Shown here piece by piece: positions 1 to 8,438 of a DNA stretch of 64,000 nucleotides. Location of the stretch: positions 186,001-250,000 of the forward strand of contig JBBCJU010000010.1 of the NCBI GenBank assembly GCA_037190145.1. The letters run 5' to 3'. Each line of letters starts with the position of its first letter. Positions within the stretch are counted from its first letter, which is position 1. The notes under the pieces were generated by a model. The model was given only the letters and a program-made list of their open reading frames with translations. It was not told the DNA's origin and made no database searches. Made by a program: the position numbers and the translations under genes. Origin of the DNA: 55-13 sp037190145. Its GTDB lineage: Bacteria; Armatimonadota; Fimbriimonadia; Fimbriimonadales; Fimbriimonadaceae.

Positions 1-1
1 G

Positions 2-271
2 GTTCCTGGATTGGTGGATCAAGTTGGAAAGTGGAACTTGCGACAGACCATGTCTGCGGTTGCCCATTCCGATCTACACATCGCCGCCGATACAGGAACC
101 GGTCACATGGCAGCGGCATTCGGTGTACCCTTTGTTTCAGTGTTTGGCCCAACCGATCCTAAGCTGTACCGTCCCTACTCTGATCGAGGGATGGTTCTGC
201 GTAAATCTAGTAATCCGGCTGACGTCACTCCCGATGAGATTCTCCAGGCGGTGCAGTCCCTCCTTGGCTGA
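2..271 (+). CDS. Glycosyltransferase family 9 (heptosyltransferase-like), C-terminal part
   Basis: The gene is cut by the window start; only the last ~89 residues are visible. They carry the GT9 C-terminal signature AADTGTGHMAAAFGVP followed by FGPTDP, which in this family forms the ADP-sugar donor pocket. Family knowledge: GT9 enzymes add heptose or related sugars to the lipopolysaccharide core on the cytoplasmic side. The stop overlaps the TTG start of a second GT9 gene, so the two are co-transcribed and probably translationally coupled. The acceptor cannot be told from sequence. Confidence 0.85.
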   Translation, partial: VPGLVDQVGKWNLRQTMSAVAHSDLHIAADTGTGHMAAAFGVPFVSVFGPTDPKLYRPYSDRGMVLRKSSNPADVTPDEILQAVQSLLG

Positions 272-1199
272 GAGATTTCTAATCAGCCGTTTGTCGTCTC
301 TCGGCGATGTTGTCTGCTCTCTTCCCGCTGCCGGAGCGTTGAAACAGGGTTTTCCAGGTTGTCACATCACCTGGGCGGTAGATCGTCGGTTTGCGGGGAT
401 CGTGCGGAGTTGTCGGCACGTGGATGAGGTGTTGGAAGTCAAGCCCAAACTAAAGCCCAATACATGGCCCAAGATTGAGGGGGAGTTTGATGCCGCTCTA
501 GACCTGCAAGGTCTGCTCAAAAGCGGATTGGTGCTGAAAGGAACTAGGGCCAAGGTCAAGGTGGGTTACCACTGGCAGCGCGAAGGAGCTTGGCTGTTCA
601 GCGAACGAGTCCTTCCAGACCCAAGTTCCCTGCATGTTGTGGACCAGTATGTAGATGTTGCCCGAGCCGTGGGCGGTCAAGCGGATCGGGCCGATTTTGG
701 ATTGGCGCCAATCCCGGAAGCGGTAGGTTCCTTGGAATCTAAGCTTAACTTAGCCACTCCCTTTGTTGTCATGAACGGAGGGGCGGGTTGGGTGACCAAA
801 CGTTGGCCTCCTCAACATTTTTCGGCTTTGATTGATCAGCTAGCGGATCAGGGCGTGCAAACAATCTTGATTGGTGGCCCCACCGATGATGATCGTCAAG
901 TTGGTAAAGACATCACCGAAGGTTGCAAAAGCACTCCCAAGAGCTTAATTGGTGAGACTTCCATCCCCGAACTTGTAGCTCTGCTAAGCCTTGCGAAGGC
1001 GCACGTGGGTGGCGATACTGGTAGCTCTCACCTCGCCGCTGGGCTGGGGATTGCCGCTATTGGACTCTATTCCATCACCCGTCCAATCCGGTCTTGTCCC
1101 TATGGGCAGATAGACCGATGTCACTTTGATTCCAAAGGCTTGAGTTATATCGAACCTCAAGCCGTTTTTCAAACGGTGAGGGAGGCGATTTCGGCGTGA
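264..1199 (+). CDS. Glycosyltransferase family 9 (heptosyltransferase-like)
   Basis: A 311-residue GT9 protein. The N-terminus has the RLSSLGDVVCSLPA motif typical of heptosyltransferase I/II starts, and the C-terminus has GGDTGSSHLAAGLG with D251 in the donor-binding loop. The open frame extends further upstream, but homology begins just after a TTG at 264 that overlaps the stop of the preceding GT9 gene, so I chose that start. With the upstream GT9 gene and rfaE2 downstream it forms a heptose-transfer operon for lipopolysaccharide core or a similar glycolipid. The specific linkage made is unknown. Confidence 0.88.
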   Translation: MAERFLISRLSSLGDVVCSLPAAGALKQGFPGCHITWAVDRRFAGIVRSCRHVDEVLEVKPKLKPNTWPKIEGEFDAALDLQGLLKSGLVLKGTRAKVKVGYHWQREGAWLFSERVLPDPSSLHVVDQYVDVARAVGGQADRADFGLAPIPEAVGSLESKLNLATPFVVMNGGAGWVTKRWPPQHFSALIDQLADQGVQTILIGGPTDDDRQVGKDITEGCKSTPKSLIGETSIPELVALLSLAKAHVGGDTGSSHLAAGLGIAAIGLYSITRPIRSCPYGQIDRCHFDSKGLSYIEPQAVFQTVREAISA

Positions 1200-1642
1200 C
1201 CTTGCAAGATGCTTTGAATCTTCGGGAAGGGAAGCGGTTGGTCTTTACCAACGGTGTTTTCGACATTCTCCATGCCGGTCATGTTCGCTACCTGGAGCAG
1301 GCCAGCAAGTTGGGCGATTTGTTGATTGTGGGTATCAACTCCGATTTTTCGGCCCGTAGGCTGGGTAAAGGGCCGAATAGGCCTGTGAATACCCAAGATG
1401 ACCGCATCGCGGTTATAGAGGCTCTCAGGGCCGTTTCCGGGGCCATTCCGTTTGACGAGGACACTCCCGAAAAACTCATCGAGATTTTGAAGCCTGAAAT
1501 TCACGTGAAAGGGGGCGACTACCGAGTTGAAGATTTGCCGGAAACCAAGATCGTTCACGGCTACGGGGGCGAGGTCGTCATCTTGCCGTTCCTTACGGGA
1601 AGAAGTACGACCGGGATTCTGCAGAGGCTAGGCGAAGAGTGA
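1196..1642 (+). CDS. rfaE2: D-glycero-beta-D-manno-heptose 1-phosphate adenylyltransferase
   Basis: A 148-residue cytidylyltransferase-fold enzyme matching the C-terminal domain of HldE. It shows FTNGVFDILHAGH, with the nucleotide-binding HAGH at residues 26-29, and a C-terminal GRSTTGILQRL segment. It makes ADP-heptose from heptose 1-phosphate and ATP, the donor for the two upstream GT9 enzymes. The kinase domain that is fused in enteric HldE is absent, so a separate HldA-type kinase must lie elsewhere. It starts with GTG, overlaps the upstream stop by 4 nt and the downstream start by 4 nt. The alternative, another nucleotidyltransferase such as glycerol-3-phosphate cytidylyltransferase, fits the context less well. 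Confidence 0.9.
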   Translation: MTLQDALNLREGKRLVFTNGVFDILHAGHVRYLEQASKLGDLLIVGINSDFSARRLGKGPNRPVNTQDDRIAVIEALRAVSGAIPFDEDTPEKLIEILKPEIHVKGGDYRVEDLPETKIVHGYGGEVVILPFLTGRSTTGILQRLGEE

Positions 1643-2376
1643 CGGCCTTTGATGCTGACCCAAAGCTTCGCTGGCTTTTCTGCATGACGCACCCAGACGA
1701 TGAAATCTCCATTTGTGCCTGGATCAAGCGACTAGCTCAAGCCGGAAATCCCGTGTTCATCAATTGGACTCACAGTAATGATGTCCGGGAGAAAGAAGCA
1801 CGTGTAGTGTCCGCTATATTAGGGGTGCCAGATGAAAATCTTAGTTTCATGGGGGCTACCGATGGATCAGTTTGCGACGAGCTATCTGTGCTCAAACCGA
1901 AATTTCAAGGTTTGATGGACCGGGTAAAGCCGGACCGTGTGGCTTGTGGGGCATTTGAGCAAGGGCATCTTGATCACGATGCAACCAATTGGCTGGTAAA
2001 CCAAACCTTCGGTGGTCCCGTTTTTGAAATCCCTTTCTATCACCCATACACCCGCCGACTGCAGACAATGAACTCATTCTCCACCCCTGGGGACCATGGT
2101 GCATTGCCGCTTCACCCGCAGGAATGGTCACTCAAAGTCCAGGTTGCCAAGAGTTACCGAAGCCAAAATATATGGGCCGTTCTCTGGTGGTATGAGGTGT
2201 GGCAAAAGATTCGGTTCCGTCCCATCGAACTTAGGAAACGCGAGTTAATGAGGCTCCAAACCCACCGCGACTTCAGCCAACCGAACCTGCCTATGAGGCT
2301 ACGTGCAGAAGTTGAGGCAAGCGCCCCATGGCGTCGCTGGTGTGCGGCAGTCGAGCGGGCAAATATGTCACGCTAG
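1639..2376 (+). CDS. PIG-L/LmbE family deacetylase
   Basis: A 245-residue protein with the family zinc motif HPDDE at residues 18-22 and the second histidine cluster GHLDHDATN. PIG-L enzymes remove the acetyl group from N-acetylglucosamine-type residues on lipids, nucleotides or small thiols. Position inside the GT9-rfaE2 operon (GTG start overlapping the rfaE2 stop) suggests a lipopolysaccharide or glycolipid substrate rather than a thiol such as bacillithiol; that is inference. The C-terminal third is rich in Arg and aromatic residues and I recognise no extra domain there. Confidence 0.8.
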   Translation: MTAFDADPKLRWLFCMTHPDDEISICAWIKRLAQAGNPVFINWTHSNDVREKEARVVSAILGVPDENLSFMGATDGSVCDELSVLKPKFQGLMDRVKPDRVACGAFEQGHLDHDATNWLVNQTFGGPVFEIPFYHPYTRRLQTMNSFSTPGDHGALPLHPQEWSLKVQVAKSYRSQNIWAVLWWYEVWQKIRFRPIELRKRELMRLQTHRDFSQPNLPMRLRAEVEASAPWRRWCAAVERANMSR

Positions 2377-2382
2377 ACACCG

Positions 2383-3255
2383 ATGTTCAAGCGCCTGATG
2401 CAGTCCTTCGACCGAATGATGGGTCGAGGCGTGATCGATGACCAGTTCTATGAAGAACTTGAACAGGCGCTGCTAGAAGCAGATACTCACGTCGTCAATG
2501 CGGCGCAGATTCTGGATGAGCTTCGCAAAGCGGTTCGTGAAGAGAAGATCACTGAACCAGAAGCCATGAAGGGTCGACTTCAAAAGGCGATCGCAGACCG
2601 GTTCCGACAGCAAGGTCCAGCAGGCTTGATCGTAAATGACGAGGCCCCTACCGTGTTCCTCTTTGTGGGAGTCAATGGAGTTGGGAAGACCACGACCATC
2701 GCCAAGGTAGCCCACCTCCTAAAGCGTCGTGGTTTTTCGGTTCTCCTTGCTGCTGGCGACACTTTCCGAGCAGCAGCTATCGAACAACTTGAGATTTGGG
2801 CTCAAAGAATTGGCGTCGAAATTGTTCGCAATCAACCCGGTTCAGATTCCAGTGCGGTGATTTTTGATGCTATAACGGCCGCTAAAGCACGAGGGATTCA
2901 GTTTGTGCTTGCCGATACGGCAGGTCGCCAACACAGCAAAGAGAACCTAATGGGAGAACTTCAGAAGGTGTCGCGAGTTGCAGAGAAAGCACTTGGCCGG
3001 AAGCCCGATGAGGTTCTTCTCGTTTTGGACGCGAATACCGGGCAGAACGCAATTCGCCAAGCGGAAGAGTTCACCAAGACTGCCGGAGTAACCGGACTCG
3101 TTCTTACCAAGTTGGACGGCACCGCGCGCGGGGGTGCTCTTATCGGGGTTTACGACCGTCTCAAAGTGCCTGTAAAACTGATCGGGATAGGTGAAAAGGC
3201 CGAAGACCTGAAAGATTTCAAGCCTGACCAATTCGCGGCAAGTTTGTTTGAGTAA
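2383..3255 (+). CDS. ftsY: Signal recognition particle receptor FtsY
   Basis: A 290-residue SRP-family GTPase: an N-terminal helical bundle (about residues 1-80), P-loop GVNGVGKT at 96-103, DTAGRQ (G3) and TKLDGTARGG (G4) with the SRP insertion. It docks SRP-ribosome complexes at the membrane for co-translational insertion. The acidic A domain of the E. coli protein is missing, so this is the minimal NG form. It starts 6 nt after the PIG-L gene and ends just before a hairpin terminator, so it is probably the last gene of the sugar operon. FtsY rather than Ffh because there is no methionine-rich M domain. Confidence 0.95.
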   Translation: MFKRLMQSFDRMMGRGVIDDQFYEELEQALLEADTHVVNAAQILDELRKAVREEKITEPEAMKGRLQKAIADRFRQQGPAGLIVNDEAPTVFLFVGVNGVGKTTTIAKVAHLLKRRGFSVLLAAGDTFRAAAIEQLEIWAQRIGVEIVRNQPGSDSSAVIFDAITAAKARGIQFVLADTAGRQHSKENLMGELQKVSRVAEKALGRKPDEVLLVLDANTGQNAIRQAEEFTKTAGVTGLVLTKLDGTARGGALIGVYDRLKVPVKLIGIGEKAEDLKDFKPDQFAASLFE

Positions 3256-3302
3256 AGGGCTGTTCTTTGTAGATAGTTGCTATAAAACAACCCCCACCCT
3301 GC

Positions 3303-3343
3303 CCTCCCCCTACGACTTCGTCGCATGGGGAGGCTTTATTTTA
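3303..3343 (+). terminator. Hairpin terminator after ftsY
   Basis: Inverted repeat CCTCCCC (3303-3309) / GGGGAGG (3327-3333) with an inner CGAC-TTCG-TCG stem-loop, followed by CTTTATTTTA. It sits between the convergent ftsY and methyltransferase genes, and the T-rich tail overlaps the stop codon of the latter. Confidence 0.75.
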
Positions 3344-4225
3344 GATCGGTTTGGTACCGGTACCGATGACGATTTCTGCCGAAGTCGTGGTTGCCTCTGG
3401 AGTGGCATCTTTACCCATCAGGGCGAGGGACTCAGCTTTTGCTTCTCCAAATGCTTCTTGCGAAAGCGAATCGAATATGGTGCGGAAGGACGCTGATGTT
3501 TCGTAAAGACATTGCCACAGTTCTTCGGGCTCGCCAGGCCAGATCATGTCCACGATCTCTCGCGTTTCCTTTACATCTATAAAGCCCGCGTTTTCTAACT
3601 CTGTCGTTAGCCTTGTAGGGGGGCTGAAGCGAAATGGAGTCGGGGCATCAGTTGGGGGAGGGTCTATGTTCGTGCGGGCTAGGAATGGAAACACGCAGTT
3701 GGCAAAGAAAGTCCCTTGCTCTGGCATTCCCCAGGTTAAGATGGCTACTTTGCCACCCGGCTTCAATACACGCAGTGACTCCTCAAAAGCCTTTTTAACG
3801 GGGACAAAGTACATGGCTCCAAGTTGGCAGGTCACGATATCGAACGATTGGTCAGGAAAGGGAATGGCGCAAGCTTCAGCCTGAATAGCGCATAGGTTTT
3901 TTACAGACCCTAAGTCTCGATGCTCAAGGATAGAACCCACAAACTCTGGCGTTATTTCGGATGCGGTGACTCGACCTTTCGGGCCAACTGCTTCGGCAAG
4001 GGAGAAAGCGGGTTCTCCTAACCCCGAAGCTAAGTCGAGGATGTTGGCATTCTCGATTGGCCCTAGGCTAGCGACCAAGGTGTCGGTAAGGCTCCGGTGG
4101 TGCTTGGACGCTTTGTCCCTCCAGCGTAGCCACGCTTGAATGATAATGGCATCGGTCCAATCGGCCCATGCTTGACGCCGAAAACTCCCCCCGCCTCCGG
4201 TCTCGGACTGGGAATGTAAATCCAT
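3341..4225 (-). CDS. Class I SAM-dependent methyltransferase (UbiE-like)
   Basis: A 294-residue protein with the SAM-binding motif I ILDLASGLGEPAFSLA near residue 61, a motif II-like acidic ITP/SEITPEF region and the post-motif ESLRVLKPGGKVAILTWG typical of UbiE/Methyltransf_11 proteins. It transfers a methyl group from SAM; the substrate is unknown. It is monocistronic, convergent with ftsY and divergent from ccmA. Two other methyltransferase genes occur in the window, but they are not close copies of this one. Nothing in the context fixes the substrate; menaquinone methylation (MenG) is possible but unsupported. Confidence 0.8.
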   Translation of the reverse strand: MDLHSQSETGGGGSFRRQAWADWTDAIIIQAWLRWRDKASKHHRSLTDTLVASLGPIENANILDLASGLGEPAFSLAEAVGPKGRVTASEITPEFVGSILEHRDLGSVKNLCAIQAEACAIPFPDQSFDIVTCQLGAMYFVPVKKAFEESLRVLKPGGKVAILTWGMPEQGTFFANCVFPFLARTNIDPPPTDAPTPFRFSPPTRLTTELENAGFIDVKETREIVDMIWPGEPEELWQCLYETSASFRTIFDSLSQEAFGEAKAESLALMGKDATPEATTTSAEIVIGTGTKPI

Positions 4226-4371
4226 GTTGCCATTCGATATTAAGTTGTGTGGGGATCATCTGGAACCTAACTATGGTTAGGGGTGGCAGTTTTCTCCAAA
4301 TCGGTACAGTGAACGATTCACCTAGGTAAGCCTCATTCACCGTGATTTGCCCCTCTGCCATACTTAGCCCG

Positions 4372-4938
4372 ATGTTAGGCGTGTCCAATCTGGGAAAGCG
4401 ATATGGCTCGCGCTGGCTTTTTAGGAACCTAGGGTTTCGGCTTGGATCTGGAGACTGCCTTGTTGTCTTGGGCGAAAATGGCTCAGGGAAATCCACATTG
4501 CTGAAAACCCTCGTCGGACTCTTGACGCCGACTGAAGGCAAGGTGGAAGCCAAGGCCAAGGTGGGTTATTCGGCTTTAGATCTGGCGGTTTACCCGGCGC
4601 TTTCGGCGAGGGAACATCTAGAGTTGAGCGGAGAGTTGCGGGGCATCCCTAATGATGCTGACCGACTTCTGGACTACGTTGGGCTTAGCCGAGCCGCAGA
4701 TCAACTCGCACAGGAGTTTTCTACTGGCATGAGAGCCAGGCTAAAAATGGCGATCGCATTGCAGGCTGCTCCTCAAGTCTTGGTTTTGGATGAACCAGGG
4801 GCGGGGCTAGACGAGGTGGGCCGAAATCTTATCTCTCGTGTGGTGGAAGATCAGTTGAAGATGGGGGTTGTGGTTTTGGCGACCAACGATCCTCAAGAGC
4901 GTCGGTTTGCCTCCTTTGAATTGGAGATAAAAAGTTGA
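4372..4938 (+). CDS. ccmA: Heme exporter ATP-binding protein CcmA
   Basis: A short (188 residues) ABC ATPase with Walker A GENGSGKST at 34-42, an unusual signature FSTGMRARL in place of LSGGQ, and Walker B VLVLDEP around D140. Placed directly upstream of ccmB and ccmC, it is best read as the ATPase of the CcmABCD system that releases holo-CcmE or supplies heme for c-type cytochrome maturation. A GTG at 4342 could extend it by ten residues, but the ATG at 4372 fits the family start. The ccmB TTG start overlaps its stop by 4 nt. Confidence 0.85.
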   Translation: MLGVSNLGKRYGSRWLFRNLGFRLGSGDCLVVLGENGSGKSTLLKTLVGLLTPTEGKVEAKAKVGYSALDLAVYPALSAREHLELSGELRGIPNDADRLLDYVGLSRAADQLAQEFSTGMRARLKMAIALQAAPQVLVLDEPGAGLDEVGRNLISRVVEDQLKMGVVVLATNDPQERRFASFELEIKS

Positions 4939-5606
4939 AGGCAGGCTGGATAGCGATCCTCCGCAAAGAGATCAAGAGCGAGCTTCGTCAGAAGAGCGGC
5001 CTGGTCACCACTTTACTGTTCGGTATCTTCGCCGTCATTACCATTTCGTTTGCCACCTTTGATTTGGCGATCAGCCCGCAATTGGCGGCGGGGCTTCTAG
5101 GGGTAGCGATGCTGTTTTCTGCCATTGTTGGCTTACCCAGGGTGATCCTGGTGGAAGAAGAGCAGGGAACCGGTGATCTACTCCGGCTGTTGGCACAGCC
5201 AGAAGATGTTTTTTGGGGCAAAGCAATCTACAACTTGCTATTTATGGTTGCGACAACCATTGCGATCAGCGTTTTATTCTTTGGCTTCACTCACATGGGG
5301 CTCAGAAATCTGCCTTTATTGTTACTTTGTCTGTCGGGAGCCTGCATGGCATACGCCGGGACGGTAACCTTATGTGGAGCCTTGGTAGCCCACGCTTCTA
5401 ATCGAACAGCCCTTGCGGGCGTCCTTGCCGTTCCGCTTCTTTTACCGCTCAGCTTTATGGCGGTAAGTGGATTGCGTGTTGCATTGGATGTGAACGAGGC
5501 ATTTAACCTCACGCGGGGCTTTATCTCGGGCATCGGTTTAGTTTTGTATGGTGCAGCAACTTTGTCAGTAGGCTCTTACCTGTTTGCGGCGGTGTGGAAG
5601 CGATGA
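4935..5606 (+). CDS. ccmB: Heme exporter membrane protein CcmB
   Basis: A 223-residue integral membrane protein with about six hydrophobic segments. The N-terminal cytoplasmic stretch AILRKEIKSELRQKSG and the conserved PRVILVEEEQGTGDLLRLL loop are typical of CcmB. It is the membrane partner of CcmA. TTG start, overlapping ccmA; the ATG of ccmC overlaps its stop. No sign of truncation. Confidence 0.88.
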   Translation: MKAGWIAILRKEIKSELRQKSGLVTTLLFGIFAVITISFATFDLAISPQLAAGLLGVAMLFSAIVGLPRVILVEEEQGTGDLLRLLAQPEDVFWGKAIYNLLFMVATTIAISVLFFGFTHMGLRNLPLLLLCLSGACMAYAGTVTLCGALVAHASNRTALAGVLAVPLLLPLSFMAVSGLRVALDVNEAFNLTRGFISGIGLVLYGAATLSVGSYLFAAVWKR

Positions 5607-6322
5607 AGTATGCCTTGGCCCTGGCGGTAGCGCTCGTTACCGTTTGGAGCTTTTTGGTTCCTGACGCCGTTGGGTTTCAGCGGCCAGAACTGGCAAGGGT
5701 TTTCTTCTGGCACTTTCCTTGTCCGATCTTGGCCACGCTTCTGCTGATCATAGGAGCTTGGTTTAGCTTTAAGTTCCAGCGAACCGGCGATCTGCGTTGG
5801 GATGTTCGAGCCGTTGCCTGTATGGAACTAGGCTATATCTTCTGCCTCATGACGATGGCTACGGGCATTATTTTTTCCAAGGTGCAGTGGGGAGCCTGGT
5901 GGCAAAACGATCCTCGACAGACTTCATTCCTGATGGTCTTGCTGATCTATGCGGCCTATTTTGGGTTGCGTGGAGCCATGACGGACGATGTGAAGAGGGC
6001 GTCGAACAGCGGTGTTTATGCACTATCTGCTCTCTTGCCCATGCTGTTCCTAACTTTTGTTTTCCCCCGCCTACCGGGAGTGGAATCGTTTCATCCCAAC
6101 GAATCCATCATGCAAGGGCAGATTAAGGGCCAATACGCCTATGTGGTGGTAGCCGTCATGGTGCTGATGGCGTGGCTATCCGCTTGGATGTACCGTATCC
6201 GAGTTCGAGCTGGGATTTTAGAATTAAAACTGGAGGAAATGGCAAATGGATTGGAGAATGGTAGCGGCGATTCCGCCGGTTCTACTGTGGTTCGCCCTGT
6301 TCGTGTATCTCGCGAGAGTTGA
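5603..6322 (+). CDS. ccmC: Heme-handling membrane protein CcmC
   Basis: A 239-residue membrane protein of the CcmC/CcsA (heme-handling) family with six predicted helices and the tryptophan-rich heme motif WGAWW at residues 96-100, followed by NDPRQTS. Conserved histidines flank it (FFWHFP near residue 36, ESFHPNES in the C-terminal half). It presents heme to CcmE. The family core ends at the sixth helix (MVLMAWLSAWMYRIRVR); the last ~25 residues are Gly/Ser/Val-rich and unrelated to the family, because this stretch is also coding in another frame for a CcmD-like peptide. ATG at 5603 overlaps the ccmB stop; a GTG nine bases upstream is less likely. Confidence 0.9.
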   Translation: MKYALALAVALVTVWSFLVPDAVGFQRPELARVFFWHFPCPILATLLLIIGAWFSFKFQRTGDLRWDVRAVACMELGYIFCLMTMATGIIFSKVQWGAWWQNDPRQTSFLMVLLIYAAYFGLRGAMTDDVKRASNSGVYALSALLPMLFLTFVFPRLPGVESFHPNESIMQGQIKGQYAYVVVAVMVLMAWLSAWMYRIRVRAGILELKLEEMANGLENGSGDSAGSTVVRPVRVSRES

Positions 6323-6365
6323 GGCAAGGTTGAAGAAGGCAGAGAGCAAATTAGATCAACGATGA
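6246..6365 (+). CDS. ccmD: Small CcmD-like heme exporter subunit, nested in the ccmC 3' end
   Basis: A 39-residue reading frame, in a different frame from ccmC and overlapping it by 77 nt. It begins MDWRMVAAIPPVLLWF, has one hydrophobic helix (VAAIPPVLLWFALFVYLARV), then a charged tail with ARLKKAESKLDQR. That is the exact architecture of CcmD: one helix plus a basic amphipathic tail, in the position right after ccmC. CcmD anchors the release of holo-CcmE from CcmABC. A second in-frame ATG at 6258 could also be the start. Family assignment rests on length, topology and position, not on strong residue identity. Confidence 0.7.
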   Translation: MDWRMVAAIPPVLLWFALFVYLARVEARLKKAESKLDQR

Positions 6366-6381
6366 TCCTTCGGTTCCAACG

Positions 6382-7158
6382 ATGAACGACGAAATCTTTT
6401 CGTCAAATCCGTCGGACGTGATAGAGACCGACTCGTTTACTAGTGTTGCTCCCTACTATGATGAATTGATGCGGCAGGTGCCGTATCGAATGTGGGTGGG
6501 CTATTACCTTCTGCTGTTGGCTCATCAGAACAAGAGCCCAGAGAAGATCCTGGAGGTGGCTTGTGGCACGGGGTCCATGTGCGAGTTGCTCACCGAAGAA
6601 GGGAAAGACATGTCGGGAGTTGATCTATCCGCCGACATGATCAAAATCGCCAAGAAGAAAGCGGCCCGTCACCGATTGCCAATTCGATATGAAGTCGGAG
6701 ATGCGGCAGATTTTGAAATGGGAGAAACCTATGATGCGGCGTTCAGCTTCTTTGATAGCTTGAACAACATTTTGGATGCCAACCACCTTCAGAAAGCCTT
6801 TAAGCAGATTGCGAAACACATCAAGCCAGGGGGCTCATTTATCTTTGACGTGAACACGTCTTACGCCTTTGAAACAGAGCTCTTTGATCAAGAAAACTTG
6901 AAGAAAGGAAACGGGCTGCGATATCAATGGCGAGGCGATTGGGATCCTGAATCACGAATCATCACCGTCACGATGAATTTCTGGAAGAGCGGCAATGAGT
7001 TCACCGAAGTCCATCGTCAGCGGGCTTATACCGACGAAGAACTTCGGGCAATGCTGGATAAGGCCGGGTTTGAGCAGGTGCGATCGTTCCACAGCTATAC
7101 GCTCAATCCTCCCCGCCATAAAAGCGACCGAGTCCACTATTGCGCGATTCGTGGATAG
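6382..7158 (+). CDS. Class I SAM-dependent methyltransferase
   Basis: A 258-residue methyltransferase with motif I ILEVACGTGSM near residue 57, acidic VDLSADMIKIAKKKA, and FKQIAKHIKPGGSFIFDVN. The N-terminal YYDELMRQVPYRMWVGYY and the C-terminal GFEQVRSFHSYTLNPP are typical of small-molecule methyltransferases in the Methyltransf_25 group, some of which are annotated as cyclopropane-fatty-acid or coproporphyrin-like enzymes without proof. It starts 16 nt after the ccmD-like frame, so it may be co-transcribed with ccm genes. Substrate unknown. Confidence 0.82.
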   Translation: MNDEIFSSNPSDVIETDSFTSVAPYYDELMRQVPYRMWVGYYLLLLAHQNKSPEKILEVACGTGSMCELLTEEGKDMSGVDLSADMIKIAKKKAARHRLPIRYEVGDAADFEMGETYDAAFSFFDSLNNILDANHLQKAFKQIAKHIKPGGSFIFDVNTSYAFETELFDQENLKKGNGLRYQWRGDWDPESRIITVTMNFWKSGNEFTEVHRQRAYTDEELRAMLDKAGFEQVRSFHSYTLNPPRHKSDRVHYCAIRG

Positions 7159-7160
7159 GC

Positions 7161-8327
7161 TTAGGATTTCGTTAAGTGCTTCACCGCTTCCTCTATAACG
7201 AGGTCTTTTCCGTTCTCGTCAAACTCCTTTGTGACTCGAATATCAGGAGGTACTCCATTTCGCTCTAGGTTTTGACCGGCGGCCAAAACCTCAGCCATGG
7301 GGATTTCCAAAAACGACCAGCTATTGAGTCGCCAAGGCGTGGTTCCCAGGACGTGACCTGCGGTAGTAGAGCCGATAAGCGTGGCTCTCTTGGACTCCTT
7401 GAACATGAGGGCTGAAACTTCTTTGGCGCTGCGTGATCCTTCATTGATCAGAACGGCCATCGGTTTTTGGCTTCCGTAGCCCATGGATGTTTCCTGAGTA
7501 AAGCCTCCGATCTTGTAACTCACCGCCATATTCGGCATAAAGAACGGTTCAAAAAAGTTCTCCGGCCGACCGCCGAAGCCATCTCGGAGGTCGAGAATAA
7601 AGGCGTCTGTGTTTCTTAGTCGACCCATGACGGCATTTTTTAATGCATTGCGAAATCCGTCACTTGCTTGAGTCCACAGGTGGATATAGCCAATCTTTTT
7701 GCCACCCACTTCGATGACTCTGGCGCTATCGCGAGTGGCTTGGAGAAACATATCGAGCCCTTTGCCAGACTTCACCTCCACGTCGGCGGAAAGAGACTTT
7801 CCGGCTCGTTCGTAACTGAGTTTGACCTTCTTGCCAGACTTGTCCTTCAACGCGAGGATTGGGGAGAAAGGTTGTCCATCAATCTGAAGAAGACGATCTC
7901 CTTTTCGCACGTCGGCGTTGAAAGCATCCGAGCCTTCCACCACCATTTGGGCAAAGTGTTTGCCTCCCTCAGATCGCACCCAAATACCGATGGTTGGCAT
8001 TTCGACGGATGTGTTCGGATTGGCCAAGTTCTCAAACATGTAATAGCCTTGGACCTCGTCGGTGAGCAAGGCAAAGTGAGAGTCACCGAAGTCGCTGATC
8101 ATCTGATTAACGGTTTTCTCAAACTCGCTCTTTGATTTTGCTGCGCTGGCTAAAGGCTTGTATTTGGCAAACAGACGATCCATATCTGCTTTGCGTTTGT
8201 CTCGAGCATAGTATCGCTGGCTGATTCCGGTCTCAACTTGATTCCACGCATCCTTGTAATCAATGGATTGGCTAGGCGTTGATGGCGTTGTGAGTAAAGC
8301 CCACGCGACGAACGGCAAGAGATTCAT
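7161..8327 (-). CDS. Secreted S41 family peptidase (tail-specific protease-like)
   Basis: A 388-residue exported protein with a short signal peptide (MNLLPFVAWALLTTP). A PDZ-like segment (VEGSDAFNADVRKGDRLLQIDG) is followed by the S41 catalytic domain: AFILDLRDGFGGRPENFF, then VLINEGSRSAKEVSAL with the nucleophile serine in GSRS, then LIGSTTAGHVLG. The lysine found at the last motif in CtpA proteases is replaced, which fits the S41B/tricorn-IRBP-like branch. It probably cleaves C-terminal ends of periplasmic peptides. It is convergent with the upstream methyltransferase (2 nt apart) and divergent from the 2TM gene. Confidence 0.82.
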   Translation of the reverse strand: MNLLPFVAWALLTTPSTPSQSIDYKDAWNQVETGISQRYYARDKRKADMDRLFAKYKPLASAAKSKSEFEKTVNQMISDFGDSHFALLTDEVQGYYMFENLANPNTSVEMPTIGIWVRSEGGKHFAQMVVEGSDAFNADVRKGDRLLQIDGQPFSPILALKDKSGKKVKLSYERAGKSLSADVEVKSGKGLDMFLQATRDSARVIEVGGKKIGYIHLWTQASDGFRNALKNAVMGRLRNTDAFILDLRDGFGGRPENFFEPFFMPNMAVSYKIGGFTQETSMGYGSQKPMAVLINEGSRSAKEVSALMFKESKRATLIGSTTAGHVLGTTPWRLNSWSFLEIPMAEVLAAGQNLERNGVPPDIRVTKEFDENGKDLVIEEAVKHLTKS

Positions 8328-8333
8328 GTCGCT

Positions 8334-8339
8334 GTTCTA
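8334..8339 (-). promoter_or_regulatory. -10-like hexamer TAGAAC for the S41 peptidase gene
   Basis: On the minus strand TAGAAC ends 6 nt before the ATG (8327) and no Shine-Dalgarno sequence intervenes. The position would put transcription start at or next to the start codon (leaderless mRNA). No clear -35 is seen. Confidence 0.4.
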
Positions 8340-8438
8340 CCCGCCGATAATCCAGCTTGGTTCCCAAGAGAGCCCTAATCGGGATGTATTCTTGCAACCA
8401 ACGGTGGGTGCAGGCAATACAATAGACGAGTCGCGACC

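Noticed and set aside
24..263. N-terminal extension of the second GT9 gene
   Set aside because: This stretch is the preceding GT9 gene read in another frame; homology starts at the TTG at 264.
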